A DNA stretch of 64,000 bases, from NCBI RefSeq assembly GCF_014596745.1, contig NZ_JABTCF010000003.1:186001-250000 (forward strand), in the 5' to 3' direction. The stretch's first letter is position 1, and every line of letters begins with the position of its first letter. Below the pieces are notes generated by a model, which ran no database searches, was not told the origin of the DNA, and was given only the letters and a program-made list of their open reading frames with translations. The DNA comes from Maribacter aquimaris. GTDB lineage: Bacteria > Bacteroidota > Bacteroidia > Flavobacteriales > Flavobacteriaceae. The position numbers were made by a program, and so were the translations under genes. Positions 19,801-32,569 of this stretch are shown here, one piece after another.

Positions 19801-20952
19801 AGCTACCCCCCCTAAAGCGGCTGACAAATAAGCCCTGTTCCGATCCAGGGGAGCAATATGGGTTACACTGTTCGAATTTAGACCGAAATCATAATCCATC
19901 GCTGTATTGTAATTTTTGAATGGATTATCATTGATATCAAATTGATAGATTCCTTCATTAAAAGAAGCGAACCAACAGCTATTATCCGTTGTATAAAGAA
20001 AACAGCTTCCCCTTAATATTCCATGATCATCATTGAACACTTTTTCTTTTAACGGTTGATGGTTTTTTTGTGCATTAATAGTGTCAATATGGATAATACC
20101 TTTATTCAATTCACTTAACCATAAGTTGCCTAACGGATCCAGCAATGCGTTGTTGAATTGATAGTTCTCCAAGCTTTTCTGTTTAAGCTTAAAAGTGTAA
20201 TTGTTCTGATCGGATTCGATTTCAATTTGGGCAATGCCATACAAAAGAGTAACGATTAGGGTATTGTCATCTTTTTCAATTACTGAATTACAATAATCCA
20301 AATCGTTTTGTAAAATCCTTTTAAAATGATTTGAACTGGAATTGAACAGTAATAAACCTCGGGAAGTCGTAAAAATATAATTATCGCGATCTAGCATAAT
20401 TCCCTTATAGAAGAGGACTGTATCGTCCGGGAATTCACTTGATGGTTCGTATTGATGGACAAAGGAATAGTCTTCATTAAAAACGAGTATTCCATCCCCT
20501 TCTGTTGCACATATGATCAGCCCGCTTTCCTTATTGATCAATATGGATCGAACTATAGGTCCACTATTGCCTTTTCCTTCAAGTTCGTTGGAGTATATTT
20601 TCAGAAATCTTTCTTGGGAATAATTGTAAACGTTGATACCTTCTTCTGTACCAATCCAAATATTCCCTTTGGAATCCTCAGCAAGGGCCCTAACACGATT
20701 ACTCGTCAATATTTCCCTGTCAATCGTATTTTTAAAGGTTTTAATCTCAATTCCATTATACTTATTGATTCCGTCATAGGTGCCAAACCATAAATACCCC
20801 CTGGAATCCTCAAGCATCGAAGTTACTCCGTTATGCGCTAAACCATTGGAGATGGTCAACTTTTGGGAATACTTAAGTTTATCATTTTGGGCAAACAGTC
20901 CACCCAAAGTAAATATTAGTATTAAAACCGATATAAGCGTTTTTTTTACCAT
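16819..20952 (-). CDS. Hybrid two-component system sensor-regulator (HTCS)
   Basis: 1377 residues, typical for Bacteroidota HTCS proteins. Order: signal peptide (to about 22); periplasmic sensor of two beta-propellers with repeated SRGYLWFGTYDG/GNIWIGTEEG-type motifs (about 30-740); Y_Y_Y domain (about 745-805); one membrane helix (about 810-832); HisKA with phospho-acceptor His865 in SNISHEIKTP; HATPase with NLLNNAFKYT and DTGRGID; receiver with phospho-acceptor Asp1171 in ISDVQMPELNG; C-terminal AraC-type HTH (about 1275-1377). HTCS proteins sense oligosaccharide breakdown products in the periplasm and activate their locus. It sits between the two arms beside GH110 and sulfatase genes, so it probably switches on this sulfated-galactan locus. 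All catalytic motifs look intact. Confidence 0.96.
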   Translation of the reverse strand: MVKKTLISVLILIFTLGGLFAQNDKLKYSQKLTISNGLAHNGVTSMLEDSRGYLWFGTYDGINKYNGIEIKTFKNTIDREILTSNRVRALAEDSKGNIWIGTEEGINVYNYSQERFLKIYSNELEGKGNSGPIVRSILINKESGLIICATEGDGILVFNEDYSFVHQYEPSSEFPDDTVLFYKGIMLDRDNYIFTTSRGLLLFNSSSNHFKRILQNDLDYCNSVIEKDDNTLIVTLLYGIAQIEIESDQNNYTFKLKQKSLENYQFNNALLDPLGNLWLSELNKGIIHIDTINAQKNHQPLKEKVFNDDHGILRGSCFLYTTDNSCWFASFNEGIYQFDINDNPFKNYNTAMDYDFGLNSNSVTHIAPLDRNRAYLSAALGGVALFNTQTQKFEPLSLKLPKGLEMKISAVYVDSRQNTWIRIDGEPGLRRIKKGKGSLEKVTFVGIPLANDLIIRSFTEDKYGNLWIGTNNGAYKISLNGSNEIDTIESLNDSPYFKDNKLSLARFVYADPLYDFVWIGADSNGLFRIDNQKDTPVGKLTVKQFVKDINDGHSISSNFVTAIIRLPNEEFWIGTEGGGICKVLKSESEPEFIAYTEKDGLTNNVVKSILYDDEYNLWVATNIGLNKFDTKDNKFRKFNDSDGLPFEDFWFAAKRLDNGVMVLSGLDGFCYFNPKEIRNKEKLPGLQFENLKIFNKTIASGDTINGRVILSKNLSESEKIILKHNENVFSLELTSLHFSNPENHSLKYKLSPINEEWIEVPSSQNTVSFSGLQPDDYELSVMASNSLNEWTPPKNLEIVIKPSIWNTHLAYAIYLILGLLLAYTVVLVILKIQALNYKVEIEHLEIDNVKKVNEAKLRSFSNISHEIKTPLTLISGPLEVLAERFKGNTDVSEKLGLMQRQSKKILQLIEQVQDFRRADSNLLKMEYSRFNFDVFVKDLIEDFKFLAKTENKDLKVVGEGNPIIVSADKDKLEKIFNNLLNNAFKYTKTNDFIKITYRSDGKDLIVSVSDTGRGIDSKDLSHIFERFYQSYKKEDVHMSGSGIGLAFSKRLVEMHYGFIDAESELGKGTIINVRLPVVKKHLESDSIEEIVLPKEKEVVIDNQLIEYATPTDIVVSGDFSESLIFYAEDNQEMRNYVSGILSQFFKIKTFVNGKECLEAMEDEWPDIVISDVQMPELNGLDLCIRIKSDLKTSHIPVILLTALTNIKDHVQGIRDGADAYIKKPFNVQRLVANTEALLATRKKLRERYQVGIPLTKENNKNNRNDNAFLDKLYSLMEENLDNQDFDLNGLAKELYLNRTHFYQKVKVLTNQTPFELLKMYRLKKAAEFLIQKNLTVNEVFVMTGFKSRTHFTKIFKEKYNISPSKYADAIKEKYADE

Positions 20953-21222
20953 TTCGTAACGACAAAAAAACTAATTAATACCCTGTTCAGCTTAAAAGCG
21001 GTTATTGGCATAATGTAGTACGTCTTCAACAAAAGAAAGGCTTTTAAAATTAAAGTTTCATGGCTGCTCCTCCTAAATATAATGCTTTTTCAAGAATAAT
21101 GTTTTACTACTACATAGTTAATGGCACCTTTGCCTTTTTCATGGAAGATTCCTAAAACGTACTAGTAAGGACCCAATAGGACCAATATAACAAAATGGGT
21201 TACAGATATCCTATTGAATTCA

Positions 21223-23052
21223 TTATCGCAAATTACCTTTGAATCCTTTGTTGTCCTTTACTTTCAATGTTGTTTTTGAAACTTTATCAGCTTTAAGTGA
21301 TTTCGTACATTCCCCTTCATAGGAATTAGCACTGATTTCAACGTCCTTACAATTGATTAAATCAAACATATAAGCATCTGGATATTGAGGCTTTTCTGTT
21401 ATTGTTTGTTTAATCGTATTGCCTTTGATCATTAACCCCTCTACCCTATCGGCCCAAACTATCCTATTATCAAACGTGTGGATGGTATTGTTAATAAATT
21501 GGATATTCCTATCGTAAGTTATCGTACTATCAAATGCCTTTCCAAGTCTAGGCGACACTTTTAAAACTGCATGTTCTGCCCCTCCGTAAGCACAATGGAC
21601 AAACCGGTTATTACGAATAATGACGTCTTCTACATTACCGGACTCGAACCATTTGAAAGTTTCTCCCCGAAGCATAATTGATGACATCATTGATGATAGA
21701 TCGTTGTCTTCAATAATAATTTTCTTAGGTGTTTTTATAATAATATTCCTTGCGCGATGGTCCCTGATTATATTTCCGCGCATCGTAAATGTCGGATTCC
21801 AAGTTTTATTTTCTAAAACATCGCCTTTTTTTAGACCTGGCGATAACTCATTCTCGAAAGTTATATCCGTAAAAATATCATTGACGACTTTTACCGAAGT
21901 AACTGTATTCTCTTCATTCCGTTGTGGATTGGGGTATTTAATAAACCATACCTCGTCCCCAATCCCGGCAAATTCAAAACCTTTTTGTTGATCGTGTTTT
22001 AAAGCGACCCTAACTGTTTTAGTGTCCAATACTTTGTCAACTTCAACATATGTACCATGCACATTGGTGCCATCGTCATACATACCTTCGAAACGACAGT
22101 TTTCAATAAGGATATTTCCTTTACAATTCGCAAAATGGGTCGCATCAGCAATAATGGAAATAACCCTATCCGAGCCTTCCCGAATATATATCCCACTATT
22201 AAGGATATCGATATTCTCTGAACGTTCGAACAAAAATCCCATTCCCAAAGCATGATGGATGATAACCTTGTCAATTACGATATTCTTTGAATTTCGAATT
22301 AAAAAAGCTGGAGCATAACGGTTATTCTTTTTATCACCCTTTGACTGTAATACAGAACCGACCCTAGGGAATTTCGTCATGTTTTTGTCATAAAAACGCA
22401 AATTCCCATTCGTTAATTTCTCTACATAATTTGAACGTAATGATTGGTCCCAAGCACCATAATCAACAGCCTTGGTTTCTTTATTATGGGATAATGAGCT
22501 TCCTAACGATTCAAAAATGAAATCGTTAATTCCCGGAAATTCAATTCGCCCTCTTTTCAATTTCCATGAAAAACCCTTGGCATAAGGTTTTAAATCGTAA
22601 TAGTTTTCTTCCTCATTGGTAGCAATAACATCCCCTTGAAAAGAAAATGGTATATCCCAATCCAACGTTAGATGCTGTATATTGATCCTGTTACAACCTT
22701 CGAACACAAAAGGTGCTGTTTGCCCTCTAAAAATAAATTCGGAACCATTACCTTCGATTTCTACGGAATCAAAGCCTTCAAAATTGAAGATTATCTTTTT
22801 AAAACCATTCCCATGATTGGTTATATACAAATATTTACCAATGGCATAGTCGGTATGAAACAGGTAATTTCCTTTTTCGAAAACCAACTTTATATCCTTG
22901 CCTTCTGCTTGCTCAATGGCTTCACGCACAATTGATGTCATGTCACCCTCAGCATGTTTTATCTCAATTATTTCAGTTGCATAGGATTCACAGGATGTCG
23001 TTAGTGTAAAAACCACTATTATAAAAGATATGATATGTTTCAAGTTTTTCAT
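21223..23052 (-). CDS. GH110 alpha-1,3-galactosidase (first copy)
   Basis: 609 residues with a signal peptide (MKNLKHIISFIIVVFTLTTSC; Cys21 may be lipidated). The rest reads as a right-handed parallel beta-helix with many NxIxIxxN turns (VIIRNNRFVHC, NIIIKTPKKIIIEDND). GH110-type catalytic-site segments are present: ADATHFANCKG at 302-312, MYDDGTNVHGTY at 324-335 with Asp303 and Asp326/327, and WFESGNVEDVIIRNNRF. GH110 enzymes are exo-acting, inverting alpha-1,3-galactosidases; marine members act on terminal Gal-alpha-1,3-Gal of the kind made when carrageenans are desulfated. It is 17 bp downstream of a sulfatase in the same orientation. A second, divergent copy lies at 36.7 kb. Family call strong; exact substrate inferred. 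Confidence 0.88.
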   Translation of the reverse strand: MKNLKHIISFIIVVFTLTTSCESYATEIIEIKHAEGDMTSIVREAIEQAEGKDIKLVFEKGNYLFHTDYAIGKYLYITNHGNGFKKIIFNFEGFDSVEIEGNGSEFIFRGQTAPFVFEGCNRINIQHLTLDWDIPFSFQGDVIATNEEENYYDLKPYAKGFSWKLKRGRIEFPGINDFIFESLGSSLSHNKETKAVDYGAWDQSLRSNYVEKLTNGNLRFYDKNMTKFPRVGSVLQSKGDKKNNRYAPAFLIRNSKNIVIDKVIIHHALGMGFLFERSENIDILNSGIYIREGSDRVISIIADATHFANCKGNILIENCRFEGMYDDGTNVHGTYVEVDKVLDTKTVRVALKHDQQKGFEFAGIGDEVWFIKYPNPQRNEENTVTSVKVVNDIFTDITFENELSPGLKKGDVLENKTWNPTFTMRGNIIRDHRARNIIIKTPKKIIIEDNDLSSMMSSIMLRGETFKWFESGNVEDVIIRNNRFVHCAYGGAEHAVLKVSPRLGKAFDSTITYDRNIQFINNTIHTFDNRIVWADRVEGLMIKGNTIKQTITEKPQYPDAYMFDLINCKDVEISANSYEGECTKSLKADKVSKTTLKVKDNKGFKGNLR

Positions 23053-23069
23053 TATCTAAATTTTTCTTA

Positions 23070-24533
23070 TTAAAGATTTACCCCAGTACCTTGTAGGGAT
23101 GTATCATGTCCCCACATAATATTCCAAGGGTCGGAAGTATTGGTTTGAAATGCCCTTAGTTTAGTTTTCATAACCGCCAATACTTCCTTAAAGTCTTTAT
23201 CGGCCGCTAAATTGTTCGATTCCTCCGGGTCCTCATCCAAATCGTATAACTCGAACTCCGGTCTAAACAAAAAGTCATTTACTTTTTTAGGTCCAAAATA
23301 TTCCATATCCTTCCTATAGATACCCTGCCAAGTTGAAGAAGCCCATAGATCCGAAGCAAAAGGATATTCCAAACGCCAGGCGATGTTCCATATCAATTTG
23401 TAATTATCCATTCTAACTACCCGCATTGGATAATACATGGTGATTTCATGAAATGTATGGGAGGCATAAATTTCATTCCACCCTTTTGGTTTATTTTCTG
23501 CTATTATATTTTTGAAGGATTTACCGTGAAAATCTTTTTCATCATAGCTAACCTTTGCCATGTCCAAAATGGTTGGGGTTAAGTCTACCCACGAAATCAT
23601 TGCATTGTTCGTTATCCCTTTGACAGGATTTGTGGGGTCTTTAATAATACATGGCAGCTTGATCCCTGGCTCATAAACTGTGGTTTTAGCCCCCGGGAAT
23701 GCCATTCCGTTATCTGATATATATATTACAATCGTATTATCCGCTTTTCCCGAATCTTGCAACATTTTCATCAATTTCCCAAAACCTTGGTCAATTCTGG
23801 AAATACTCTGGTAATATTGTGCTATCTCTGCCCTGCTCTCTTTGGTATCAGGCAAAAAACTAGGTACTAATACATCTTCGGGGTCGTAGGTTATGGTTTC
23901 AACACCTTTATAACCTTCAACTTTATTTCCAAAATTATTGGGGGCATTCCAAGGGTCTGGCTCAAAAGGTTGTCCACGATGGGGGTCATCTGTACAGAAA
24001 TACAAGAAGAAAGGTTTCTCTGAGTTTAAGACATCCCCACATTGTTCAGCCATTTCAACTGTATTTCTTGGGTCTGCCTGTAATACCGTTTTAAAATGAT
24101 AGACTTTTTCTGGAGCCACATGATATTTTCCAATTCGTGCCGTTTCATATCCATCATTTTCCAATAAGACCGGGAGCGATTTTACATTATCATAAGTACT
24201 AAAATGATGGTAATCATGCACATGACCGTACGACCCTGTTGCATGACCAAACTTTCCGGAAAGAATAACGGAACGACTCGCTGCACAACTTGCACTGGTA
24301 CAATATGCATTGGTAAACTTAGTGCCTTCTATGGCCAGTTCATCTAAATTTGGGGTTTTGATTACTGGATTTCCATATGCACCTAAGGCATCAGTACCGT
24401 GGTCATCCGCAACAAATAAAATGATATTTGGTCTATTGGATTCCGTTATAGCCACTTCGTTTACTTTTTCCGTGCAATTGGTAAAAACCAGTACGATTAC
24501 TACAACGATACTTTTAAAAAGATTTGCTTTCAT
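23070..24533 (-). CDS. Secreted S1 sulfatase of the N-sulfoglucosamine sulfohydrolase-like type, CxAxR motif
   Basis: 487 residues with an N-terminal signal (Cys20 may be lipidated). The FGly motif is CAASR with Cys83, i.e. C-x-A-S-R instead of C-x-P-S-R; this variant is known to be converted by anaerobic-type maturating enzymes. Motifs IILFVADDHGTDALGAYG, GHVHDYHHFSTYD, IGKYHVAPEKVY, DDPHRG and YDPEDVLVPSFLPDT follow the pattern of heparan N-sulfatase (SGSH). In this locus the target is more likely an O-sulfate on a galactan than an N-sulfate. It begins the HTCS-side arm and is followed at 17 bp by GH110. Divergent from the large GH2 gene across an 815-bp spacer. Confidence 0.9.
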   Translation of the reverse strand: MKANLFKSIVVVIVLVFTNCTEKVNEVAITESNRPNIILFVADDHGTDALGAYGNPVIKTPNLDELAIEGTKFTNAYCTSASCAASRSVILSGKFGHATGSYGHVHDYHHFSTYDNVKSLPVLLENDGYETARIGKYHVAPEKVYHFKTVLQADPRNTVEMAEQCGDVLNSEKPFFLYFCTDDPHRGQPFEPDPWNAPNNFGNKVEGYKGVETITYDPEDVLVPSFLPDTKESRAEIAQYYQSISRIDQGFGKLMKMLQDSGKADNTIVIYISDNGMAFPGAKTTVYEPGIKLPCIIKDPTNPVKGITNNAMISWVDLTPTILDMAKVSYDEKDFHGKSFKNIIAENKPKGWNEIYASHTFHEITMYYPMRVVRMDNYKLIWNIAWRLEYPFASDLWASSTWQGIYRKDMEYFGPKKVNDFLFRPEFELYDLDEDPEESNNLAADKDFKEVLAVMKTKLRAFQTNTSDPWNIMWGHDTSLQGTGVNL

Positions 24534-28585
<4,052 letters not shown>

Positions 28586-28587
28586 AG

Positions 28588-28777
28588 ATGAAAAAAGCAA
28601 AAACCACATTCCGTTTCCTTTTAGCGTAAATGCTATCAGCACAAAAATGATAGACTTGGTTACCCTCACTTTGGAAATAATATATTTAAAACTGGTAACT
28701 ACATTAATTTTACGGGCACGGACATTGTACTTTATATTCAAAATTATCTTTGTTTCTATAATTTTTTAAATCTATAA
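28588..28777 (+). pseudogene. Possible decayed secreted-protein gene
   Basis: Immediately after the GH2 stop an ATG opens a signal-peptide-like start, MKKAKTTFRFLLA, broken by TAA and followed by MLSAQ. One frame over, 46 codons are open to TAA at 28775 (DRLGYPHFGNNIFKTGNY). The two pieces read as one short relic with a stop and a frameshift. The family is not recognised. The promoter of the next sulfatase gene lies within it. Confidence 0.3.
28725..28752 (+). promoter_or_regulatory. Flavobacterial-type promoter for a sulfatase gene
   Basis: TTG at 28725-28727, a 17-bp spacer, then TATCTTTG at 28745-28752. This fits the Flavobacterium consensus TTG-N17-23-TANNTTTG and lies 27 bp upstream of the sulfatase ATG. 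Confidence 0.6.
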
Positions 28778-28778
28778 A

Positions 28779-30305
28779 ATGAAAATGTTTTCATACAAAT
28801 TTATTCTGCTTGCGGTCATTAGCTCAATGCTTCTTTCCTGTAATGCACAAGAAGAAGATAAAAAGCAGCCAAATATCCTTTGGATTCTTTCTGAAGATTT
28901 ATCGCCATTTATGGGTTGCTACAATGATTCGATAAATAAAAATGCAACGCCGGTTATAGATAATTTAGCATCTGAAGGTGTATTGTTCAACAGAGCTTAT
29001 GCAACGGCACCCGTATGTTCAGCTAGCCGCTCTGCCTTGATTACCGGTGTTATGCAAACCACAACAGGAACACACAATCATCGCTCAAGTCGAACTACAG
29101 ATGGTGAACTAGTGCCTGAAGAACTTCGAATTCATTTACCGGAAGGTATGAAGACTCTTCCTGAATTAATGCGCGAAGCAGGCTACTTTACATTCAATAG
29201 TGGTAAGGACGATTACAATTTTGACTATAATAGAAAGGCATTGTATACGGTTGGAAGTAAAGAAGATTACCAACCGGGTATGAATGGATGGCAAGGCAAT
29301 TGGGCCCAAAACGCCAAATCGGTCACAAAAGATACTTGGAATGCCAGAAAAGACAAGAACCAACCATGGTTTGGGCAAATTCAGATAGATGGCGGAAAAG
29401 CACATGCAAAGTTCGTGCGTGAAGGACAGGAATTAGCACCCAATGAGGTACCTCTACCTCCTTACTTTCCGGATATTCCGTCACAACGTGAAGCATGGAC
29501 AGACCATTACAATGCGAATAGGGGTGCTGATGTCAATGTAGAGACTATTTTAAAACAATTGGAAGCCGATGGCGAATTGGAAAACACCATCGTTTTCTTT
29601 TTCTCCGATCACGGAAGTCCAACTTCATTGCGTCACAAACAGTTTTGCTATGAAGGTGGTCTTTTAGTGCCATTAATGATCAAAGGAAACCATCCTGCCA
29701 TAAAATCAGGAACGGTTAGGAATGATTTGGTTTCACTATTGGATATTACCGCTACGACATTGGCTATGGGGAAAGCTCTAATGCCCGACTATTTGGATGG
29801 CCAAGATTTATTTTCCAAAACGTTTCACGAAAATGATTATATCATCGGTGCAAGGGATAGATGTGATTTCACAATTGATAAAATTAGGACCGTAGTTTCC
29901 AAAAAATACAGATACATCAAAAACTATTTCCCGGACAGACCAATGATGCAAGCGAGCTACAGGGATAATAAACCCATTGTGATGGATATGAAGAAAGCCC
30001 ATAAAGAAGGCAAATTAACACCCTATCAAGAAAAGCATTGGTTTGGAGTTAGACCCATGGAAGAATTATACGATTTAGAAGCTGATCCGGATCAAATGAA
30101 CAATCTTGCCGAAAATCCGGAATATGCACAAATCCTAAAGGAACACCGAAGCGTATTGGAGAACTGGATAAAAAAAACAGACGATAAAGGACAGTATCCG
30201 GAAAAGGCCATTCAATTAGAGGCTACGTACAACTTATGGAAAAATAGACCCCGCTTTATAAAAGCGAAAAAGAACCCGGAATACGATCAATTTATAACAA
30301 ATTAG
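28779..30305 (+). CDS. S1-family sulfatase lipoprotein, CxAxR motif
   Basis: 508 residues with lipobox LLSC (Cys21). The FGly site is CSASR (Cys80). The usual N-terminal Asp-Asp metal pair is Glu-Asp here (WILSEDLSPFMG), as in the sulfatase at 32.6 kb, and both carry a THNHRS motif after the FGly site, so the two belong to one subgroup. FFFSDHGSP supplies the second metal site, and the tail has the usual LYDLEADPDQMNNLAENPEY. Predicted to cut sulfate esters from the galactan at the outer membrane or in the periplasm; position of sulfate not readable. It has its own promoter candidate. Confidence 0.92.
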   Translation: MKMFSYKFILLAVISSMLLSCNAQEEDKKQPNILWILSEDLSPFMGCYNDSINKNATPVIDNLASEGVLFNRAYATAPVCSASRSALITGVMQTTTGTHNHRSSRTTDGELVPEELRIHLPEGMKTLPELMREAGYFTFNSGKDDYNFDYNRKALYTVGSKEDYQPGMNGWQGNWAQNAKSVTKDTWNARKDKNQPWFGQIQIDGGKAHAKFVREGQELAPNEVPLPPYFPDIPSQREAWTDHYNANRGADVNVETILKQLEADGELENTIVFFFSDHGSPTSLRHKQFCYEGGLLVPLMIKGNHPAIKSGTVRNDLVSLLDITATTLAMGKALMPDYLDGQDLFSKTFHENDYIIGARDRCDFTIDKIRTVVSKKYRYIKNYFPDRPMMQASYRDNKPIVMDMKKAHKEGKLTPYQEKHWFGVRPMEELYDLEADPDQMNNLAENPEYAQILKEHRSVLENWIKKTDDKGQYPEKAIQLEATYNLWKNRPRFIKAKKNPEYDQFITN

Positions 30306-30372
30306 TGTACAAAAATTGAGGTAACATCAATAAAAACCAACTGAAAACAATAATCCTTACAGGTTTATTTAA

Positions 30373-30591
30373 ACCCCAATTACCTTAAAGAAACAATTTT
30401 TCTTTAAAGACTTTAATCCGGGAAATGGCTTGGTCGTGAAAATTCAAAATACCAAATATGGTGGGGCCATATACGATTGTTAATATCATTACGAAGGGTA
30501 TCGGAAGATCCATACCTCTTTCATTCCCATAAATATCCAATACCTAGTACGGTTGGAAAAGGTATTTGAAAAAATAGCATGGAAAAATTAA
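30373..30591 (+). pseudogene. Possible coding remnant between two sulfatases
   Basis: Within the 382-bp spacer one frame runs 72 codons with a single internal stop (TAA at 30481). It includes DFNPGNGLVVKIQNTKYGG before the stop and YHYEGYRKIHTSFIPINIQ after it. No start codon or family was recognised. It may be a relic of a deleted gene. The rest of the spacer shows nothing. Confidence 0.25.
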
Positions 30592-30687
30592 AATTTACTC
30601 CCAAAGACATTTTCTAAACCAGTAGGAACAAATTGTATATCATTTCCATTGATATTTACATTGAATAATTAATCTTTTAGACAAAAA

Positions 30688-32064
30688 ATGAGCCATAGAA
30701 AAATTTTTTTCAATGTTATAGTTGCAGTAGCTGCTATTTCGTTTATCTCGTGCAAGGGTCAAAAAAAGGCCGAAGAATCAAAATCGGATAAACCAAACAT
30801 CGTATTGTTGTTTGTTGATGATTATGGTTGGTCGGATGTTGGGTATAGGAACAATACTTTTAACACTCCGAATATTGACCAACTTAAAACGGAAAGTCTG
30901 GATTTTAGTAGGGCATATATACCAACACCAACTTGCAGTCCGAGTAGATTGTCCTTATTGACAGGGAAAGAAGCCATTCGATTGGGAATGCCGAGACATA
31001 TCGCCATAGATCCGAAGAATCCGGATGCCGAATACAATTTATGGCCCACAGACCCTGTCCAAAGGCCTTCACGCAATTATTTACCTCTTGAAGAAATCAC
31101 CTATGCAGAAAGACTTAAGGAATTAGGCTATTACAATTACTTCATTGGTAAATGGCATTTAGGGCATGAAGGACATTATCCTACCGACCAAGGTTTTGAC
31201 GAAGCCTACGGAACTACTGATGCAGGTAATCCAAAAAACTATTATTACCCATTTTTCAAACCTGATGAAGACCCTAAAGATTTTCTAAATTCAGGACCTA
31301 AAGAAGGGGATTATTTAACCGATATATTAACCGATAATGCTGTGGATTTCATAAACGATTATGACAAGAACCAACCTTTTATGTTGTCGTTCTGGTATTA
31401 TTCCGTTCATGGGCCATCTATTGGCAGGAAAGATCTTTTAAAAAAACACCAAGATGCGGGATTGAAAGGTAAATATGCGCATCATGCCGCTATGGTTGAA
31501 GCAATGGATGAATCCGTAGGTCGTGTTAGAAAAGCTTTGGAGAACAAAGGAATTGCAGAGAACACAGTCATTATTGTGTTATCCGATCAAGGTGGCGCCT
31601 ATACCAATGCCCCTTTGAGTGGTGGTAAAAAAGGGGGCAATACTTTGGGGGAAGGTGGTGCTAGAGTGCCATTAATGATTAAATACCCAGGGGTTACCAA
31701 GGCAAATACAGAAACGGATATCCCCGTACAGTCCATCGATCTGTATCCGACATTAATTGAAATAGCCTCTGGAAAAGCATACAAAGACAGTACTATTCAA
31801 GGCGTTAGTTTACTACCTATTTTACAAGGCAACGATATTGAAAAACGAAACCTTTATTTCTTCCGAAGTTATGAAGACCAATATGCAGCAGTAATTTCCG
31901 GGGACTGGAAATTAATTAAATACCACAGTGGGAAATTCCATTTGTTCAATGTTGTAAAAGATATTAGTGAACAAGATGATTTGATAGGAACAGGATTGGA
32001 AATAGAAACAAAACTAAAAAAGGAAATTGCTGCTTGGGAAGAAGAGGCTGTGCCAACATATTAA
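30688..32064 (+). CDS. S1-family sulfatase lipoprotein
   Basis: 458 residues with lipobox FISC (Cys22). The FGly site is CSPSR (Cys83), with NIVLLFVDDYGWSDVGY, GKWHLGHEGHYPTDQGFDEAYG and VLSDQGG completing the active site. It is compact for S1 sulfatases and ends soon after LFNVVKDISEQDDL. Subfamily not recognised. It is followed at 10 bp by a sulfatase pseudogene and then another sulfatase, so this stretch looks like an expanding and decaying sulfatase array. Confidence 0.92.
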   Translation: MSHRKIFFNVIVAVAAISFISCKGQKKAEESKSDKPNIVLLFVDDYGWSDVGYRNNTFNTPNIDQLKTESLDFSRAYIPTPTCSPSRLSLLTGKEAIRLGMPRHIAIDPKNPDAEYNLWPTDPVQRPSRNYLPLEEITYAERLKELGYYNYFIGKWHLGHEGHYPTDQGFDEAYGTTDAGNPKNYYYPFFKPDEDPKDFLNSGPKEGDYLTDILTDNAVDFINDYDKNQPFMLSFWYYSVHGPSIGRKDLLKKHQDAGLKGKYAHHAAMVEAMDESVGRVRKALENKGIAENTVIIVLSDQGGAYTNAPLSGGKKGGNTLGEGGARVPLMIKYPGVTKANTETDIPVQSIDLYPTLIEIASGKAYKDSTIQGVSLLPILQGNDIEKRNLYFFRSYEDQYAAVISGDWKLIKYHSGKFHLFNVVKDISEQDDLIGTGLEIETKLKKEIAAWEEEAVPTY

Positions 32065-32074
32065 ATAGTTTCTA

Positions 32075-32563
32075 ATGAAAAGTTTTAGACTAGTACTATT
32101 GGCATTATTATCTTTTATAGCTTTCAATTCATATAAAAGCGATTTAAAAGAAATAAGGAAGGAAGTTCAAACGAAAGAAACCATCCAACCTAAAAAACCC
32201 AATATTGTATTTTTTCAAGCGGATGACATGGGGTAAAAGCACCAAGACAAAGCGATGGGATTTCTTTCTTACCAATACTATTTGGGGAAGAAAATCAAAA
32301 GCAACACGATCAAATGTATTGGGAAATTCAAGAGGTCCCTTCGGTAAAAGACTTTACACAGACTGCAAGAATGGGTAAATGGAAAGCGGTTCGAGTAGCT
32401 GATTCTTATAAAACTGAATTGTACGATTTGGAGAAAGGACAGAAACGAAACCCATGATTTATTCTCCCAGTTCCCAGAAATTATAGCAAAAATGAACACT
32501 ATCCTGAAAACCGAAAATGTGAAAATAGGGCACTATCCAAATTCAGGCGGAATTTTCAAATAA
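32075..32563 (+). pseudogene. S1 sulfatase pseudogene with a large internal deletion
   Basis: The 5' end is a normal sulfatase start: signal peptide (MKSFRLVLLALLSFIAF) and KKPNIVFFQADDMG, then a stop. The sequence jumps to a sulfatase C-terminus in another frame, GISFLPILFGEENQKQHDQM through TARMGKWKAVRVADSYKTEL. One more frameshift leads to DRNETHDLFSQFPEIIAKMN and the end. The FGly site and whole central domain, roughly 350 residues, are gone. The C-terminal part is most like the sulfatase at 45.1-46.5 kb (GISFLPTLLQDNTQQQHDYL, KAVRKGNWKGV). It is non-functional. Confidence 0.88.
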
Positions 32564-32569
32564 AAAGAT

